From Arenibacterium halophilum (GTDB lineage Bacteria > Pseudomonadota > Alphaproteobacteria > Rhodobacterales > Rhodobacteraceae), in contig NZ_VCPC01000002.1 of assembly GCF_005938225.1 (NCBI RefSeq), positions 620,001-684,000 on the forward strand: a stretch of DNA of 64,000 nt, in the 5' to 3' direction. A program made the position numbers and the translations under genes. Positions 8,710 to 16,379 of the stretch are shown in pieces (within the stretch, counting starts at the first letter, position 1; every line of letters begins with the position of its first letter). Below the pieces are notes generated by a model. It was not told where the DNA came from. It worked only from the letters and a program-made list of their open reading frames with translations, and did no database searches.

Positions 8710-9111
8710 TCAGCGGCCCAATGACTTGACCATCGCCTCGAGCCGGATCAGCCGCGCTTCCAGCTTTGATTTCTCGACCTGTTTCATGGCAGTCTGGGCA
8801 TACGCTTCGGCCTCTTGCCGGACCCGCTCGACCTCCTTGTCCATTTCCTTTTTCGACTCCAGCGTCCGCGCCTTCAACAGCTTTTCCTGCAATTCCATCC
8901 GCCGCGTCGTCGATTTCATATCCTCGCTGCGGTCGCGGTCCAGCTTGTTGTAATGGGTTTCCAGCAGCTTCTCGATGTCCTTCTCGCTGGTCAGGCTGTC
9001 GGCCAGAACCTTGATCCGGTCTTCGTTGAATTTCAGTCGCTTGGTCACGTCGCCCAGTTGCTTTTCGACGGCAGTCAGCCGTTTGCCCAGGGATTTCACG
9101 TCGTCGGCCAT
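8710..9111 (-). CDS. Coiled-coil protein of unknown function
   Basis: A 133-residue protein that is almost wholly helical and charged. It starts MADDVKSLGKRLTAVEKQLG and has heptad-like spacing throughout, with Lys/Glu/Arg-rich segments such as KLLKARTLESKKEMDKEVER. There is no signal peptide and no membrane segment. Short coiled-coil proteins of this kind often have structural or adaptor roles, but no family is recognised here. The gene sits between sspB and the tmRNA, all on the same strand. The start has the expected upstream purines (AAGGAAC) and the frame has normal codon use, so it is probably a real gene. Confidence 0.7.
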   Translation of the reverse strand: MADDVKSLGKRLTAVEKQLGDVTKRLKFNEDRIKVLADSLTSEKDIEKLLETHYNKLDRDRSEDMKSTTRRMELQEKLLKARTLESKKEMDKEVERVRQEAEAYAQTAMKQVEKSKLEARLIRLEAMVKSLGR

Positions 9112-9229
9112 TCAAAGTTCCTTCTCGAAATGCATGCGCCCCACGCTAGGGCGGGAACGCCGCCATGCCAAGGCTTCAGGCCGCGCGCCCGCTCAACGCA
9201 ACTCCGGCCCCGGCAAAGGATCAAGAAAA

Positions 9230-9545
9230 GGGAAAGTGCAGGCTTCTGTTGCCAGGTGCCTGCGAACCCCGCCTTACGCTGCTAGGCGCAAGGGCTTAAG
9301 TTTCGGTCTTGTTACTGCTTACGCAGCAACGGCAACCGGAGCACGATTGTCATTTGCAATTGTACTTTTTTCGCCGGTAACGGTGGCAGACAGCCGGGAC
9401 AAGGCAAAACCCCTTTAGACGTTCGTCGATCCTGTTTCGGCCCCATGATCCCCAAATGAAGGATGTTTGGTGGAGCCGCCGGGTACCGCCCCCGGGTCCG
9501 ATCCGCTTATTACGAGCGCGTTTATGTCCATAGTCCCGAAGGACA
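9230..9545 (-). ncRNA. ssrA: Transfer-messenger RNA, two-piece circularly permuted form
   Basis: tmRNA rescues stalled ribosomes by adding a degradation tag. On the minus strand the acceptor piece comes first and ends in CGGCTCC-ACCA with the CCA at 9470-9468. A 23-base spacer follows, then the coding piece begins GGGGCCG at 9444. The two strands form a full 7-bp acceptor stem, including the G3-U70 wobble that marks alanine charging. The tag frame runs from 9357 to 9319 and reads ANDNRAPVAVAA then stop, with GCA as resume codon. The coding piece ends near a hairpin GCAGGC...GCCTGC (9262-9238) followed by a pyrimidine-rich stretch. Outer ends are approximate. The permuted, split layout is the known form in alphaproteobacteria. 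Confidence 0.95.
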
Positions 9546-9551
9546 GGATGC

Positions 9552-9580
9552 AATATAGAGCGGGCGCTGCCGGATTTAAA
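9552..9580 (-). promoter_or_regulatory. Probable sigma70-type promoter of ssrA
   Basis: On the minus strand TTTAAA (9580-9575) and TATATT (9557-9552) are separated by exactly 17 bases, placing the transcript start near 9545, just upstream of the acceptor piece. The -35 hexamer lies on the stop codon of the upstream membrane protein gene. This is read by eye; the -10 is close to consensus and the -35 matches in four of six positions. Confidence 0.6.
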
Positions 9581-9953
9581 GCCCCGGCGTGTCACCCGAT
9601 CGCGGAAGATTTGCGGCAATCAGCCAGGCGGCCAGCGCGATTTCGATCGCGGCAAAGGCGCCGGCCTTGCCCAGCGGCGGGTTATCCAGAATCAGCGACA
9701 GGCAGCGACCCGTCGCTGCACCGGCATAGACGAATCCCAGCATTGCATAGGCGATGGGGTTGCCCAGCCAGATCGCGGCAAGCGCGACCACGACGAATAG
9801 TCCGCCGGCCGAGGCGCGCAGCTCGCTATAGCCCATCGTCGAGCCGTTTGTTGTCAGGTCCAGCGCACCGGCGGCATAGGCGGGCGCCAGCAGGGCGATC
9901 AGCCCGAAAGCCACGGTCAGCAGCGCGGCAGCGATGTTCAGCGTATCTGTCAT
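9576..9953 (-). CDS. Small integral membrane protein (DUF4345-like)
   Basis: A 125-residue protein with four hydrophobic segments: LNIAAALLTVAFGLIALLAP, LFVVVALAAIWL, IAYAMLGFVYAGAA and AFAAIEIALAAWLIAA. The loop between the first two contains NGSTMGYSELRASAGG, and the layout resembles the DUF4345 family of four-helix membrane proteins, for which no function is known. The start ATG at 9953 is taken because the frame upstream has the wrong composition. Its stop codon overlaps the -35 region of the ssrA promoter, so read-through transcription of this gene would pass into ssrA. Confidence 0.72.
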   Translation of the reverse strand: MTDTLNIAAALLTVAFGLIALLAPAYAAGALDLTTNGSTMGYSELRASAGGLFVVVALAAIWLGNPIAYAMLGFVYAGAATGRCLSLILDNPPLGKAGAFAAIEIALAAWLIAANLPRSGDTPGL

Positions 9954-10048
9954 GCGAACGGATGTAACGCGGCGTCGGGCGGTGACAAGGCCAGTTTGCC
10001 CGCGCAGGCAAATCGTGCAATCTCGGCTCGAAGACGGGGAGGAGTTCG

Positions 10049-10843
10049 ATGCGGCAATGGGGCAGGGTGCGGTCGGCGCTGTGGCTGGCGTTCTTCGGGG
10101 TGATCCTTTGGGCGTGGTGGCAGCTATTTGCCATGAGCACGGGCATGGGGCTGGATCTGCTGGGCCGCCCCAATGCGATGGCCGAGGCGATGCGGCGCAT
10201 GGATCCGCGTATGGACATGCCGATGCCGATGGCCGAATTCCGGCCGCTGTTTGCGATGTGGGCGCTGATGATGGCGGCAATGATGCTGCCGACGCTGGTG
10301 CCGACCCTGCGCACCTATGACGACCTGATCCGAATCGCCGATGGCACGCGCGCCGGGTGGCTGGGGGTGCTGGCGGGCTATGCCCTGGTCTGGATCGGGA
10401 TGGCCGCGCTGTTTGCCGGGGTGCAACAGGCGCTGTTGTTCGCGGGGGTGATCGACATGCTGGGAATCGCCACCTCGCGCTGGATCGGCGCGGCGCTGCT
10501 GGTGGCGACGGGCGCGTTTCAGTTCACCCGGCTCAAGGCCGTGTGCCATGGCGTGTGCCACAGCCCGATGATGTATTTTCTGGGCCACTGGTGGGCGGGC
10601 GGCGCGGGGGGCCTGCGCATGGGGTTGGGGCTGGGCGCATATTGTGCGGTCTGCTGCTGGGGCTTCATGGCGCTGGGCTTTGTCGGCGGGGTGATGAGCC
10701 TTGCGTGGATGGGCATTGCCACCTTGCTGATGATCGTGGAAAAATTGCCGCAAATTGGCCACTACATACTTAAGCCGGTCGGGGCGGTTCTGATCCTTGC
10801 CGGGGTCGCGCTGGCCGCGTGGCCTTTGATCGCCGGCGCATGA
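10049..10843 (+). CDS. DUF2182 multi-helix membrane protein, putative metal-binding
   Basis: A 264-residue inner-membrane protein with about six transmembrane segments. Characteristic features are the Met-rich loop MDPRMDMPMPMAEFRP near residue 53, the segment MWALMMAAMMLPTLVP, the Cys/His cluster CHGVCHSPMMYF near residue 168 and a second Cys group AYCAVCCWGF near residue 196. These suggest metal binding within or near the membrane, and DUF2182 proteins are commonly described as predicted metal-binding integral membrane proteins. The next gene, a DUF1326 protein with its own Cys-rich motif, follows 22 bases downstream; the two families occur together repeatedly. The substrate and reaction are unknown. 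Confidence 0.88.
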   Translation: MRQWGRVRSALWLAFFGVILWAWWQLFAMSTGMGLDLLGRPNAMAEAMRRMDPRMDMPMPMAEFRPLFAMWALMMAAMMLPTLVPTLRTYDDLIRIADGTRAGWLGVLAGYALVWIGMAALFAGVQQALLFAGVIDMLGIATSRWIGAALLVATGAFQFTRLKAVCHGVCHSPMMYFLGHWWAGGAGGLRMGLGLGAYCAVCCWGFMALGFVGGVMSLAWMGIATLLMIVEKLPQIGHYILKPVGAVLILAGVALAAWPLIAGA

Positions 10844-10865
10844 CTAAGATGACAGGAGGAACCAC

Positions 10866-11573
10866 ATGGCCCTGACCCGACGCCCCGATGCCGACAAGCT
10901 GCCCGTCAGCCAGCGCATCGACCAGCGCATGCCCAACCCGGGCCGCACAAGGATGAGCCCGACCGACTGGGCCATCAAGGGAGAGCTGTTCCTGAACTGC
11001 TCGTGCGAGGTGTTCTGCCCCTGCGTGATTTCGCTGGGCGCGCACCCTCCGACCGAGGGCCATTGTCATGCCTGGATGGGGATCATCATCGACAGCGGCC
11101 ATTACGAGGGCGAGGATCTCTCGGGCCTGAACGTGGGCCTGCTGGTCGATATTCCAGGCCGCATGGGCGAGGGCAACTGGAAGGTTGCCGCCTATGTTGA
11201 CGAACGCGCCAGCGGGCGGGCCTATCACGGGCTGCTGCAAATCTTCTCGGGGCAGGCCGGGGGCACCACGGGGCTTTTCACCATGCTGGTGAGCGAAATC
11301 ATCGGTGCCGAACGCGCGCCCGTGGCAATCGAGCGTGACGGGCGCAAGCGGCGCATCACCATCGGCCGAAAGATCCAGGGCGAGATCGAGATGATCGAGG
11401 GCCGCGACGCAGACCACCCCGTGATGGTATCGAATTCCAAATACTGGATGGGCCCCGACATTTTTGCCGCCAAGGGGCTGCGATCGAAGGTGCGCGATTA
11501 CGGGCGGGTCTGGGACTTCGGCGGCAAATCGGCCGAGGTCTGCCCGATCGACTGGAAAGGCCCCAAGCCATGA
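10866..11573 (+). CDS. DUF1326 domain protein
   Basis: A 235-residue cytoplasmic protein of the DUF1326 family. The diagnostic motif is near the N-terminal third: LNCSCEVFCPCVIS, giving C-x-C-x3-C-x-C, followed by a conserved GHCHAWM segment that adds His/Cys ligands. The remaining sequence is beta-rich with a conserved GQAGGTTGLF turn. A strong ribosome binding site (ACAGGAGGAACCAC) precedes the ATG. Its stop overlaps the DinB start (ATGA) and it follows the DUF2182 gene closely, so the three form one operon. The role is unknown; metal handling with the DUF2182 protein is the natural inference. Confidence 0.88.
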   Translation: MALTRRPDADKLPVSQRIDQRMPNPGRTRMSPTDWAIKGELFLNCSCEVFCPCVISLGAHPPTEGHCHAWMGIIIDSGHYEGEDLSGLNVGLLVDIPGRMGEGNWKVAAYVDERASGRAYHGLLQIFSGQAGGTTGLFTMLVSEIIGAERAPVAIERDGRKRRITIGRKIQGEIEMIEGRDADHPVMVSNSKYWMGPDIFAAKGLRSKVRDYGRVWDFGGKSAEVCPIDWKGPKP

Positions 11574-12076
11574 TCGACCGCGACTATTGCGTGACAATGG
11601 CGCGCTACAATCGCTGGCAGAACGACCAGCTGGAAACGCTGCTGGGGGCGCTCGGGTCTGCGGATCTGACGCAGGACAGGGGCGCGTTCTTCGGTTCGAT
11701 GCTGGGAACGGTGAACCATATCTTCTGGGGCGACATGATGTGGATGTCGCGCTTTGACGGCGGTGCGGGGCCGGAACAGCCCGCAAGCGAAAGCGCGCAG
11801 GTGTTTCCCACACTGGCGGCATGGGCTGCCGAACGGTTCCGGCTGGACGGGCGCATCCGGCAATGGGCGCTGGGCATCCACGCGGTTGACCTTGCCGGGA
11901 ATCTGACGTGGTATTCCGGATCGGCCGGGCGCGAGGTGACCGCGCCCATGGGACAGTTGGTCGTCCACTTTTTCAACCACCAGACACATCATCGGGGCCA
12001 GGTGCACGCGATGCTGACGGCGACCGGATCAAAAGCGCCTGTCAGTGACCTGTTCCTGATGCCCGAACAGACATAG
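11570..12076 (+). CDS. DinB family protein
   Basis: A 168-residue four-helix-bundle protein of the DinB/YfiT type. Metal-ligand histidines of the family are seen in TVNHIFWGD near residue 47 and in the HFFNHQTHHRGQ motif near residue 135, the normal triad positions. Bacterial DinB-like proteins often act as thiol-dependent transferases or hydrolases, for example on bacillithiol or mycothiol; which thiol would serve in this organism is unknown. Despite the historical name it is unrelated to DNA polymerase IV. The start ATG overlaps the DUF1326 stop codon, so it is the third gene of that operon. Confidence 0.85.
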   Translation: MIDRDYCVTMARYNRWQNDQLETLLGALGSADLTQDRGAFFGSMLGTVNHIFWGDMMWMSRFDGGAGPEQPASESAQVFPTLAAWAAERFRLDGRIRQWALGIHAVDLAGNLTWYSGSAGREVTAPMGQLVVHFFNHQTHHRGQVHAMLTATGSKAPVSDLFLMPEQT

Positions 12077-12110
12077 CGGCACAGGGCCGCCGACTTAGAA
12101 AGGAACCCCA

Positions 12111-13103
12111 ATGGTCAACGCCTTGATCGTGACGAAAGACGACGAAACCGGAAAGACACAGGCCAGTGTCGAACGGATCGACGACAGCCGCCTGCCTGCC
12201 GGAGAGGTCACGGTGGCCGTGGAGTATTCCACCGTCAATTACAAGGACGGACTGTGCCTTGGACCGGGCGGCGGGCTGGTGAGGAATTATCCGCATGTGC
12301 CCGGGATCGATTTCGCCGGAACAGTCGAAGCCTCTGACGACAACCGCTACAAACCCGGCGACAAGGTGGTGCTGACCGGCTGGCGCGTGGGCGAGGCGCA
12401 TTGGGGTGGCTATGCCGAAAAGGCCCGTGTCAAAGCCGACTGGCTGGTGCCGCTGCCGGAAGGGCTGACGACACGGCAGGCTATGGCTGTGGGCACGGCC
12501 GGATTTACTGCGATGCTGTCGGTTCTGGCGTTGGAAGATCACGGGTTGGTGCCCGGCAATGGCCCGGTTCTGGTGACGGGTGCCGCGGGCGGTGTTGGCT
12601 CGGTCGCCACGGCGATCCTGGCGAAGCTGGGGCATGAAGTGGCGGCGGTCACCGGCCGTCCCGAGACGTCGGATTACCTGACATCGCTGGGGGCCACACA
12701 GATCGTCGCGCGCGAGGACATCAACGAAACCGTGAAACGCCCGCTGGAAAGCGAAACATGGGCCGGGTGTATCGACGCCGTCGGCGGGGCGATGCTGGCG
12801 CGGGTGCTCGGGCAGATGAAATACGGCGCCAGCGTTGCCGCCGTGGGGCTGGCCGGGGGCGCGGCGCTGCCGGCAACGGTAGTGCCCTTCCTGCTGCGCG
12901 GCGTGAACCTGCTTGGCATCGACAGCGTGATGCAGCCCTTCGACAACCGCCAGCGCGCTTGGGCACGGGTTGCCAGCGATCTGCCGCTCGAAAAGTTGGA
13001 CGCGATGATCCAGCCTGCCACCCTGGCCGATCTGCCCGCGCTTGGGGCCGATATCCTTGCCGGAAAGGTGCGTGGCCGCGTCGTGGTCGACGTGCGCGCC
13101 TGA
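12111..13103 (+). CDS. acuI: Acrylyl-CoA reductase (NADPH)-type MDR oxidoreductase
   Basis: A 330-residue medium-chain dehydrogenase/reductase of the zinc-free YhdH/AcuI group. The N-terminal half has the GroES-like fold with YSTVNYKDGLCL and VPGIDFAGTVE; the cofactor half has the nucleotide motif VTGAAGGVGSVATAILAKLG near residue 156. AcuI reduces acrylyl-CoA to propionyl-CoA, which detoxifies acrylate released from DMSP cleavage in marine Rhodobacteraceae. The absence of zinc-ligand cysteines fits this subfamily. No DMSP lyase gene (such as dddL) is adjacent, but a BCCT-type transporter, a family that can import DMSP and betaines, follows. Distinguishing AcuI from general YhdH quinone reductase-like proteins needs phylogeny. 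Confidence 0.82.
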   Translation: MVNALIVTKDDETGKTQASVERIDDSRLPAGEVTVAVEYSTVNYKDGLCLGPGGGLVRNYPHVPGIDFAGTVEASDDNRYKPGDKVVLTGWRVGEAHWGGYAEKARVKADWLVPLPEGLTTRQAMAVGTAGFTAMLSVLALEDHGLVPGNGPVLVTGAAGGVGSVATAILAKLGHEVAAVTGRPETSDYLTSLGATQIVAREDINETVKRPLESETWAGCIDAVGGAMLARVLGQMKYGASVAAVGLAGGAALPATVVPFLLRGVNLLGIDSVMQPFDNRQRAWARVASDLPLEKLDAMIQPATLADLPALGADILAGKVRGRVVVDVRA

Positions 13104-13351
13104 CCTTCGGCCAATCACCCGACCGTGACGTATTTGTAACGGCATGAGTCGCGACTGTTTGCTTGCCCCGGCGAATTCCCGCTAGGTTGGGCGCGGGACG
13201 CTGCGGCAAGCTGCCGCAGGTTTCGGGGCCGCCGCCCGGCTGGGCGGGTGCGCGCGCAGGTCACTGGCGGCGCGTTCCGGGTTTCACGAGCAGACCGCAT
13301 CGGCCAGGCCGCCACAAAGCCCAGTGACACGACAACGAGGGGGCCAGACAC

Positions 13352-14992
13352 ATGGCTGATGCGACAGACCCGCAGGGAATTCCCGAGCCCGAGGGCCACA
13401 CGGTGCCGATCGACACCGATTACGAAGTGGGACAACACAATCTGGACGGGCAAGTCGGGCCGTTCGGCTTTGACATTCACAACCCCGTCTTCCTGATCTC
13501 CGGCCTGAGCATCGTTGCCTTTGTGGCCTATGCGCTGGTTGCGCCCGGTCAGGCGGCGGAATTCTTTGGCTGGCTCCGGCCCGCGCTGACCAGCACGTTC
13601 GACTGGTTTTTCCTATGGTCGGCCAACATTTTCGTGCTGTTCTGCCTATTCCTGATCGTCAGCCCCTGGGGCTCGGTCCGGTTGGGCGGGTCCGAAGCGG
13701 TGCCGGATTACGGCTATGTCGGCTGGTTCGCCATGCTGTTTGCCGCAGGCATGGGCATCGGGCTTATGTTCTTCGGCGTTCTGGAACCCGTCTATCACAT
13801 GGCGATTTCCGAACCGCTGGGCGTGCCGTCGCCGATCGCCGAAGATGGTAGCATCATCGCAGCCAACGTCGACGCCGCACACAAGATGGGCCTTGCGGCA
13901 ACGTCCTACCATTGGGCGCTGCACCCTTGGGCGATCTACGCGGTGGTGGCGCTGGCGCTGGCGTTGTTCACCTATAACAAGGGCCTGCCGCTGACCATTC
14001 GCTCGGCTTTTTACCCGATCTTCGGTGAACGGGTCTGGGGCTGGGTTGGTCATGTGATCGACACGCTGGCCGTGTTCGCAACGCTGTTCGGCCTTGCCAC
14101 CTCGCTTGGGTTCGGGGCGCAGCAGGCCAATGCCGGCCTGAACTTTGTTTATGGCATCCCCAACTCGCTCACCGTGCAGGTCATCCTGATCCTTGCGATT
14201 ACCGGCGTTGCAACTATCTCGGTCATTCGTGGCCTTGATGGCGGCGTGAAAATCCTGAGCGAAATCAACATGGGTCTGGCGGCGCTGCTGCTGTTGTTCG
14301 TGCTGTTCGCCGCGGGCGCCGGCACCATCCTGAGCGAGTTCTTCAACGGCCTTGTCACCTATGCCAAGACGGTGATCCCGCTGTCGAACCCGCATGGGCG
14401 CGAAGACACCGGGTACATGCAGGGCTGGACAGCCTTCTACTGGGCGTGGTGGATCAGCTGGTCACCCTTCGTTGGCATGTTCATCGCCCGCGTCAGCCGG
14501 GGCCGTACGGTACGGGAATTCATCATCTGCGTGCTGATCATCCCCTCGCTGGTGTGCCTGCTGTGGATGGCCGTGTTCGGCGGTGCCGCAATCCAGGACG
14601 TGCTGACCAGCCCGGAAACCAGCCAGGTCAAGGCGCAGGTGATCGATGCCTACAGCCCGGAACTGTCGCTGTTCGCGATGCTGGCCAGCCTGCCGTTGGC
14701 CGGGATCACCTCGACCATTGGGGTAATCCTCGTGATCGTGTTCTTCGTCACCTCGTCGGATTCCGGCTCGCTGGTGATCGACACGATCACGGCGGGCGGC
14801 AAGGTGGATGCGCCGCTGCCGCAGCGGGTGTTCTGGTGTACTTTCGAGGGGCTTGTCGCCATTGCGCTGCTGATCGGCGGTGGCCTCGGCGCGCTGCAGG
14901 CGATGGTGATCTCGACCGGGTTGCCGTTCACGGTGATCCTGCTGATGATCTGCTATGCAATCCTGCGCGGGCTGATGAGCGAAAAACGCTGA
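13352..14992 (+). CDS. BCCT family betaine/choline-type transporter
   Basis: A 546-residue membrane protein with about twelve hydrophobic segments. Family marks include the glycine-rich TM3 segment AAGMGIGLMFFGVLEPVYH, the aromatic box AWWISWSPFVGMFIARVSRG, and the TSSDSGSLVIDTITAGGK region. BCCT carriers import quaternary compounds such as glycine betaine, choline, carnitine and DMSP, coupled to Na+ or H+. The chain begins with a hydrophilic tail of about 40 residues. The 248 bases upstream hold no gene. A strong terminator follows at 15014. Transport of DMSP is suggested by the neighbouring acrylyl-CoA reductase but not shown. Confidence 0.93.
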   Translation: MADATDPQGIPEPEGHTVPIDTDYEVGQHNLDGQVGPFGFDIHNPVFLISGLSIVAFVAYALVAPGQAAEFFGWLRPALTSTFDWFFLWSANIFVLFCLFLIVSPWGSVRLGGSEAVPDYGYVGWFAMLFAAGMGIGLMFFGVLEPVYHMAISEPLGVPSPIAEDGSIIAANVDAAHKMGLAATSYHWALHPWAIYAVVALALALFTYNKGLPLTIRSAFYPIFGERVWGWVGHVIDTLAVFATLFGLATSLGFGAQQANAGLNFVYGIPNSLTVQVILILAITGVATISVIRGLDGGVKILSEINMGLAALLLLFVLFAAGAGTILSEFFNGLVTYAKTVIPLSNPHGREDTGYMQGWTAFYWAWWISWSPFVGMFIARVSRGRTVREFIICVLIIPSLVCLLWMAVFGGAAIQDVLTSPETSQVKAQVIDAYSPELSLFAMLASLPLAGITSTIGVILVIVFFVTSSDSGSLVIDTITAGGKVDAPLPQRVFWCTFEGLVAIALLIGGGLGALQAMVISTGLPFTVILLMICYAILRGLMSEKR

Positions 14993-15013
14993 TCGCGCCA
15001 CACGCTGCAAAGG

Positions 15014-15045
15014 AAAGGCCCCGGATCGGTTCCGGGGCCTTTTTT
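15014..15045 (+). terminator. Rho-independent terminator after the BCCT gene
   Basis: A perfect 12-bp stem AAAGGCCCCGGA/TCCGGGGCCTTT with a five-base loop is followed by a run of T (to 15045). It lies 21 bases past the transporter stop codon. Confidence 0.92.
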
Positions 15046-15098
15046 CGTTGGGCGGCTGATGCTTGACGCCTGTTTCAAAGCCCGGCAAAGCTGGCGCC

Positions 15099-16322
15099 AT
15101 GAAAATGGATACCGATTTTGTCCGGGCGCAATTCCCGGCCTTTCAACAGCCCTCTCTGGCGGATTATGCGAATTTCGAAAACGCCGGCGGGTCGTATACA
15201 TGCGGCGCGGTGATCGACCGGCTGACGCGCTTCTACACCGAACGCAAGACCCAGCCCTATGGCCCGTCGGCGCCCAGCCGGGCGGGGGGCGAGGAAATTG
15301 ATGACGCCCGCGCGCGTCTGTCTGCCATGCTGGGGATCGAAAGCGACGAACTCAGCTTTGGCCCATCGACCACGCAGAACACCTATGTGCTGTCGCAGGC
15401 ATTTCGCAAATGGATGTCGCCGGGCGAGGCGATCATTGTCACCAATCAGGACCACGAGGCCAACTCCGGCCCGTGGCGGCGGCTGGCCGAAGACGGGATC
15501 GAGATTCGCGAATGGCGGATGGACCCGGCGACCGGCACGCTGAACCCCGAAGACCTTGAACCGCTGCTGGACGAAAAGGTGCGGCTGGTCTGTTTCCCGC
15601 ATTGTTCCAACGTGATCGGTGAAATCAATCCGGTGACGGAGATCATCGCCATGGCCCATGCGGCGGGGGCCTTTGTCTGTGTCGATGGGGTGTCCTACGC
15701 GCCGCACGGGTTGCCCGATGTGGGCAGCTTGGGGCCCGATATCTACCTGTTTTCGGCTTATAAAACCTATGGACCCCATCTGGGCCTGATGGCGATACGG
15801 CGCAACTTGGGAGAGTTGCTGCCCAATCAAGGGCACCATTTCAACGGTGGCGTGCTGTACCAGCGGTTTACGCCTGCCGGGCCGGACCATGCCCAGATTG
15901 CCGCCTGCGCAGGGATGGCCGACTACTTTGACGCGCTCTGCGATCACCACGGTGGCCCGGCGACGGGGGCTGCCGCACGGGGGGCTTTCGTACACGACCT
16001 GATGCGCGCACGCGAAACCGAGCTGCTTCAGCCGCTTTTGGACGCGGTGAAATCGCGCAACGCGGTGCGCTTGCTGGGCCCTGATACGGCCGCGCACCGC
16101 GCGCCCACGGTTGCGCTGGCGCTGCACGGTGATCCGGTGGATGTGAACCGCGCGCTGGCCGAACGCGGCATCATCGCCAACGCCAGCAATTTCTATGCCG
16201 GGCGGGCGCTGTCGGGTGTCGGGCTGGACGAGGGGCAAGAGGTGCTGCGCCTCAGCTTCACACACTACACATCCGACGCGGAACTGTCGAAATTGCTCGA
16301 TGCGGTCGACGCCCTACTTTGA
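15099..16322 (+). CDS. Class V aminotransferase-fold PLP enzyme (cysteine desulfurase-like)
   Basis: A 407-residue PLP-dependent enzyme of the class V fold I group that includes cysteine desulfurases. Visible marks are FENAGGSYTCGAV near the N-terminus, FGPSTTQNTYVLSQ around the phosphate-binding loop, the cofactor Asp in CVDGVSYAPHGL, and the PLP Lys222 in FSAYKTYGPHLG. No conserved active-site Cys loop typical of SufS/IscS is obvious, so a desulfurase assignment is uncertain; a lyase or aminotransferase on an unknown substrate is equally possible. The start at 15099 (MKMDTDFVRAQFPAFQ) was chosen because the frame upstream runs back toward the terminator. The photolyase gene begins 57 bases downstream. 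Confidence 0.82.
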   Translation: MKMDTDFVRAQFPAFQQPSLADYANFENAGGSYTCGAVIDRLTRFYTERKTQPYGPSAPSRAGGEEIDDARARLSAMLGIESDELSFGPSTTQNTYVLSQAFRKWMSPGEAIIVTNQDHEANSGPWRRLAEDGIEIREWRMDPATGTLNPEDLEPLLDEKVRLVCFPHCSNVIGEINPVTEIIAMAHAAGAFVCVDGVSYAPHGLPDVGSLGPDIYLFSAYKTYGPHLGLMAIRRNLGELLPNQGHHFNGGVLYQRFTPAGPDHAQIAACAGMADYFDALCDHHGGPATGAAARGAFVHDLMRARETELLQPLLDAVKSRNAVRLLGPDTAAHRAPTVALALHGDPVDVNRALAERGIIANASNFYAGRALSGVGLDEGQEVLRLSFTHYTSDAELSKLLDAVDALL

Positions 16323-16379
16323 TTGTGATCCGTTGCGGGCTGGCCCCCGTATCGGAACGCAATTGAAGTTGGGGGCGCT

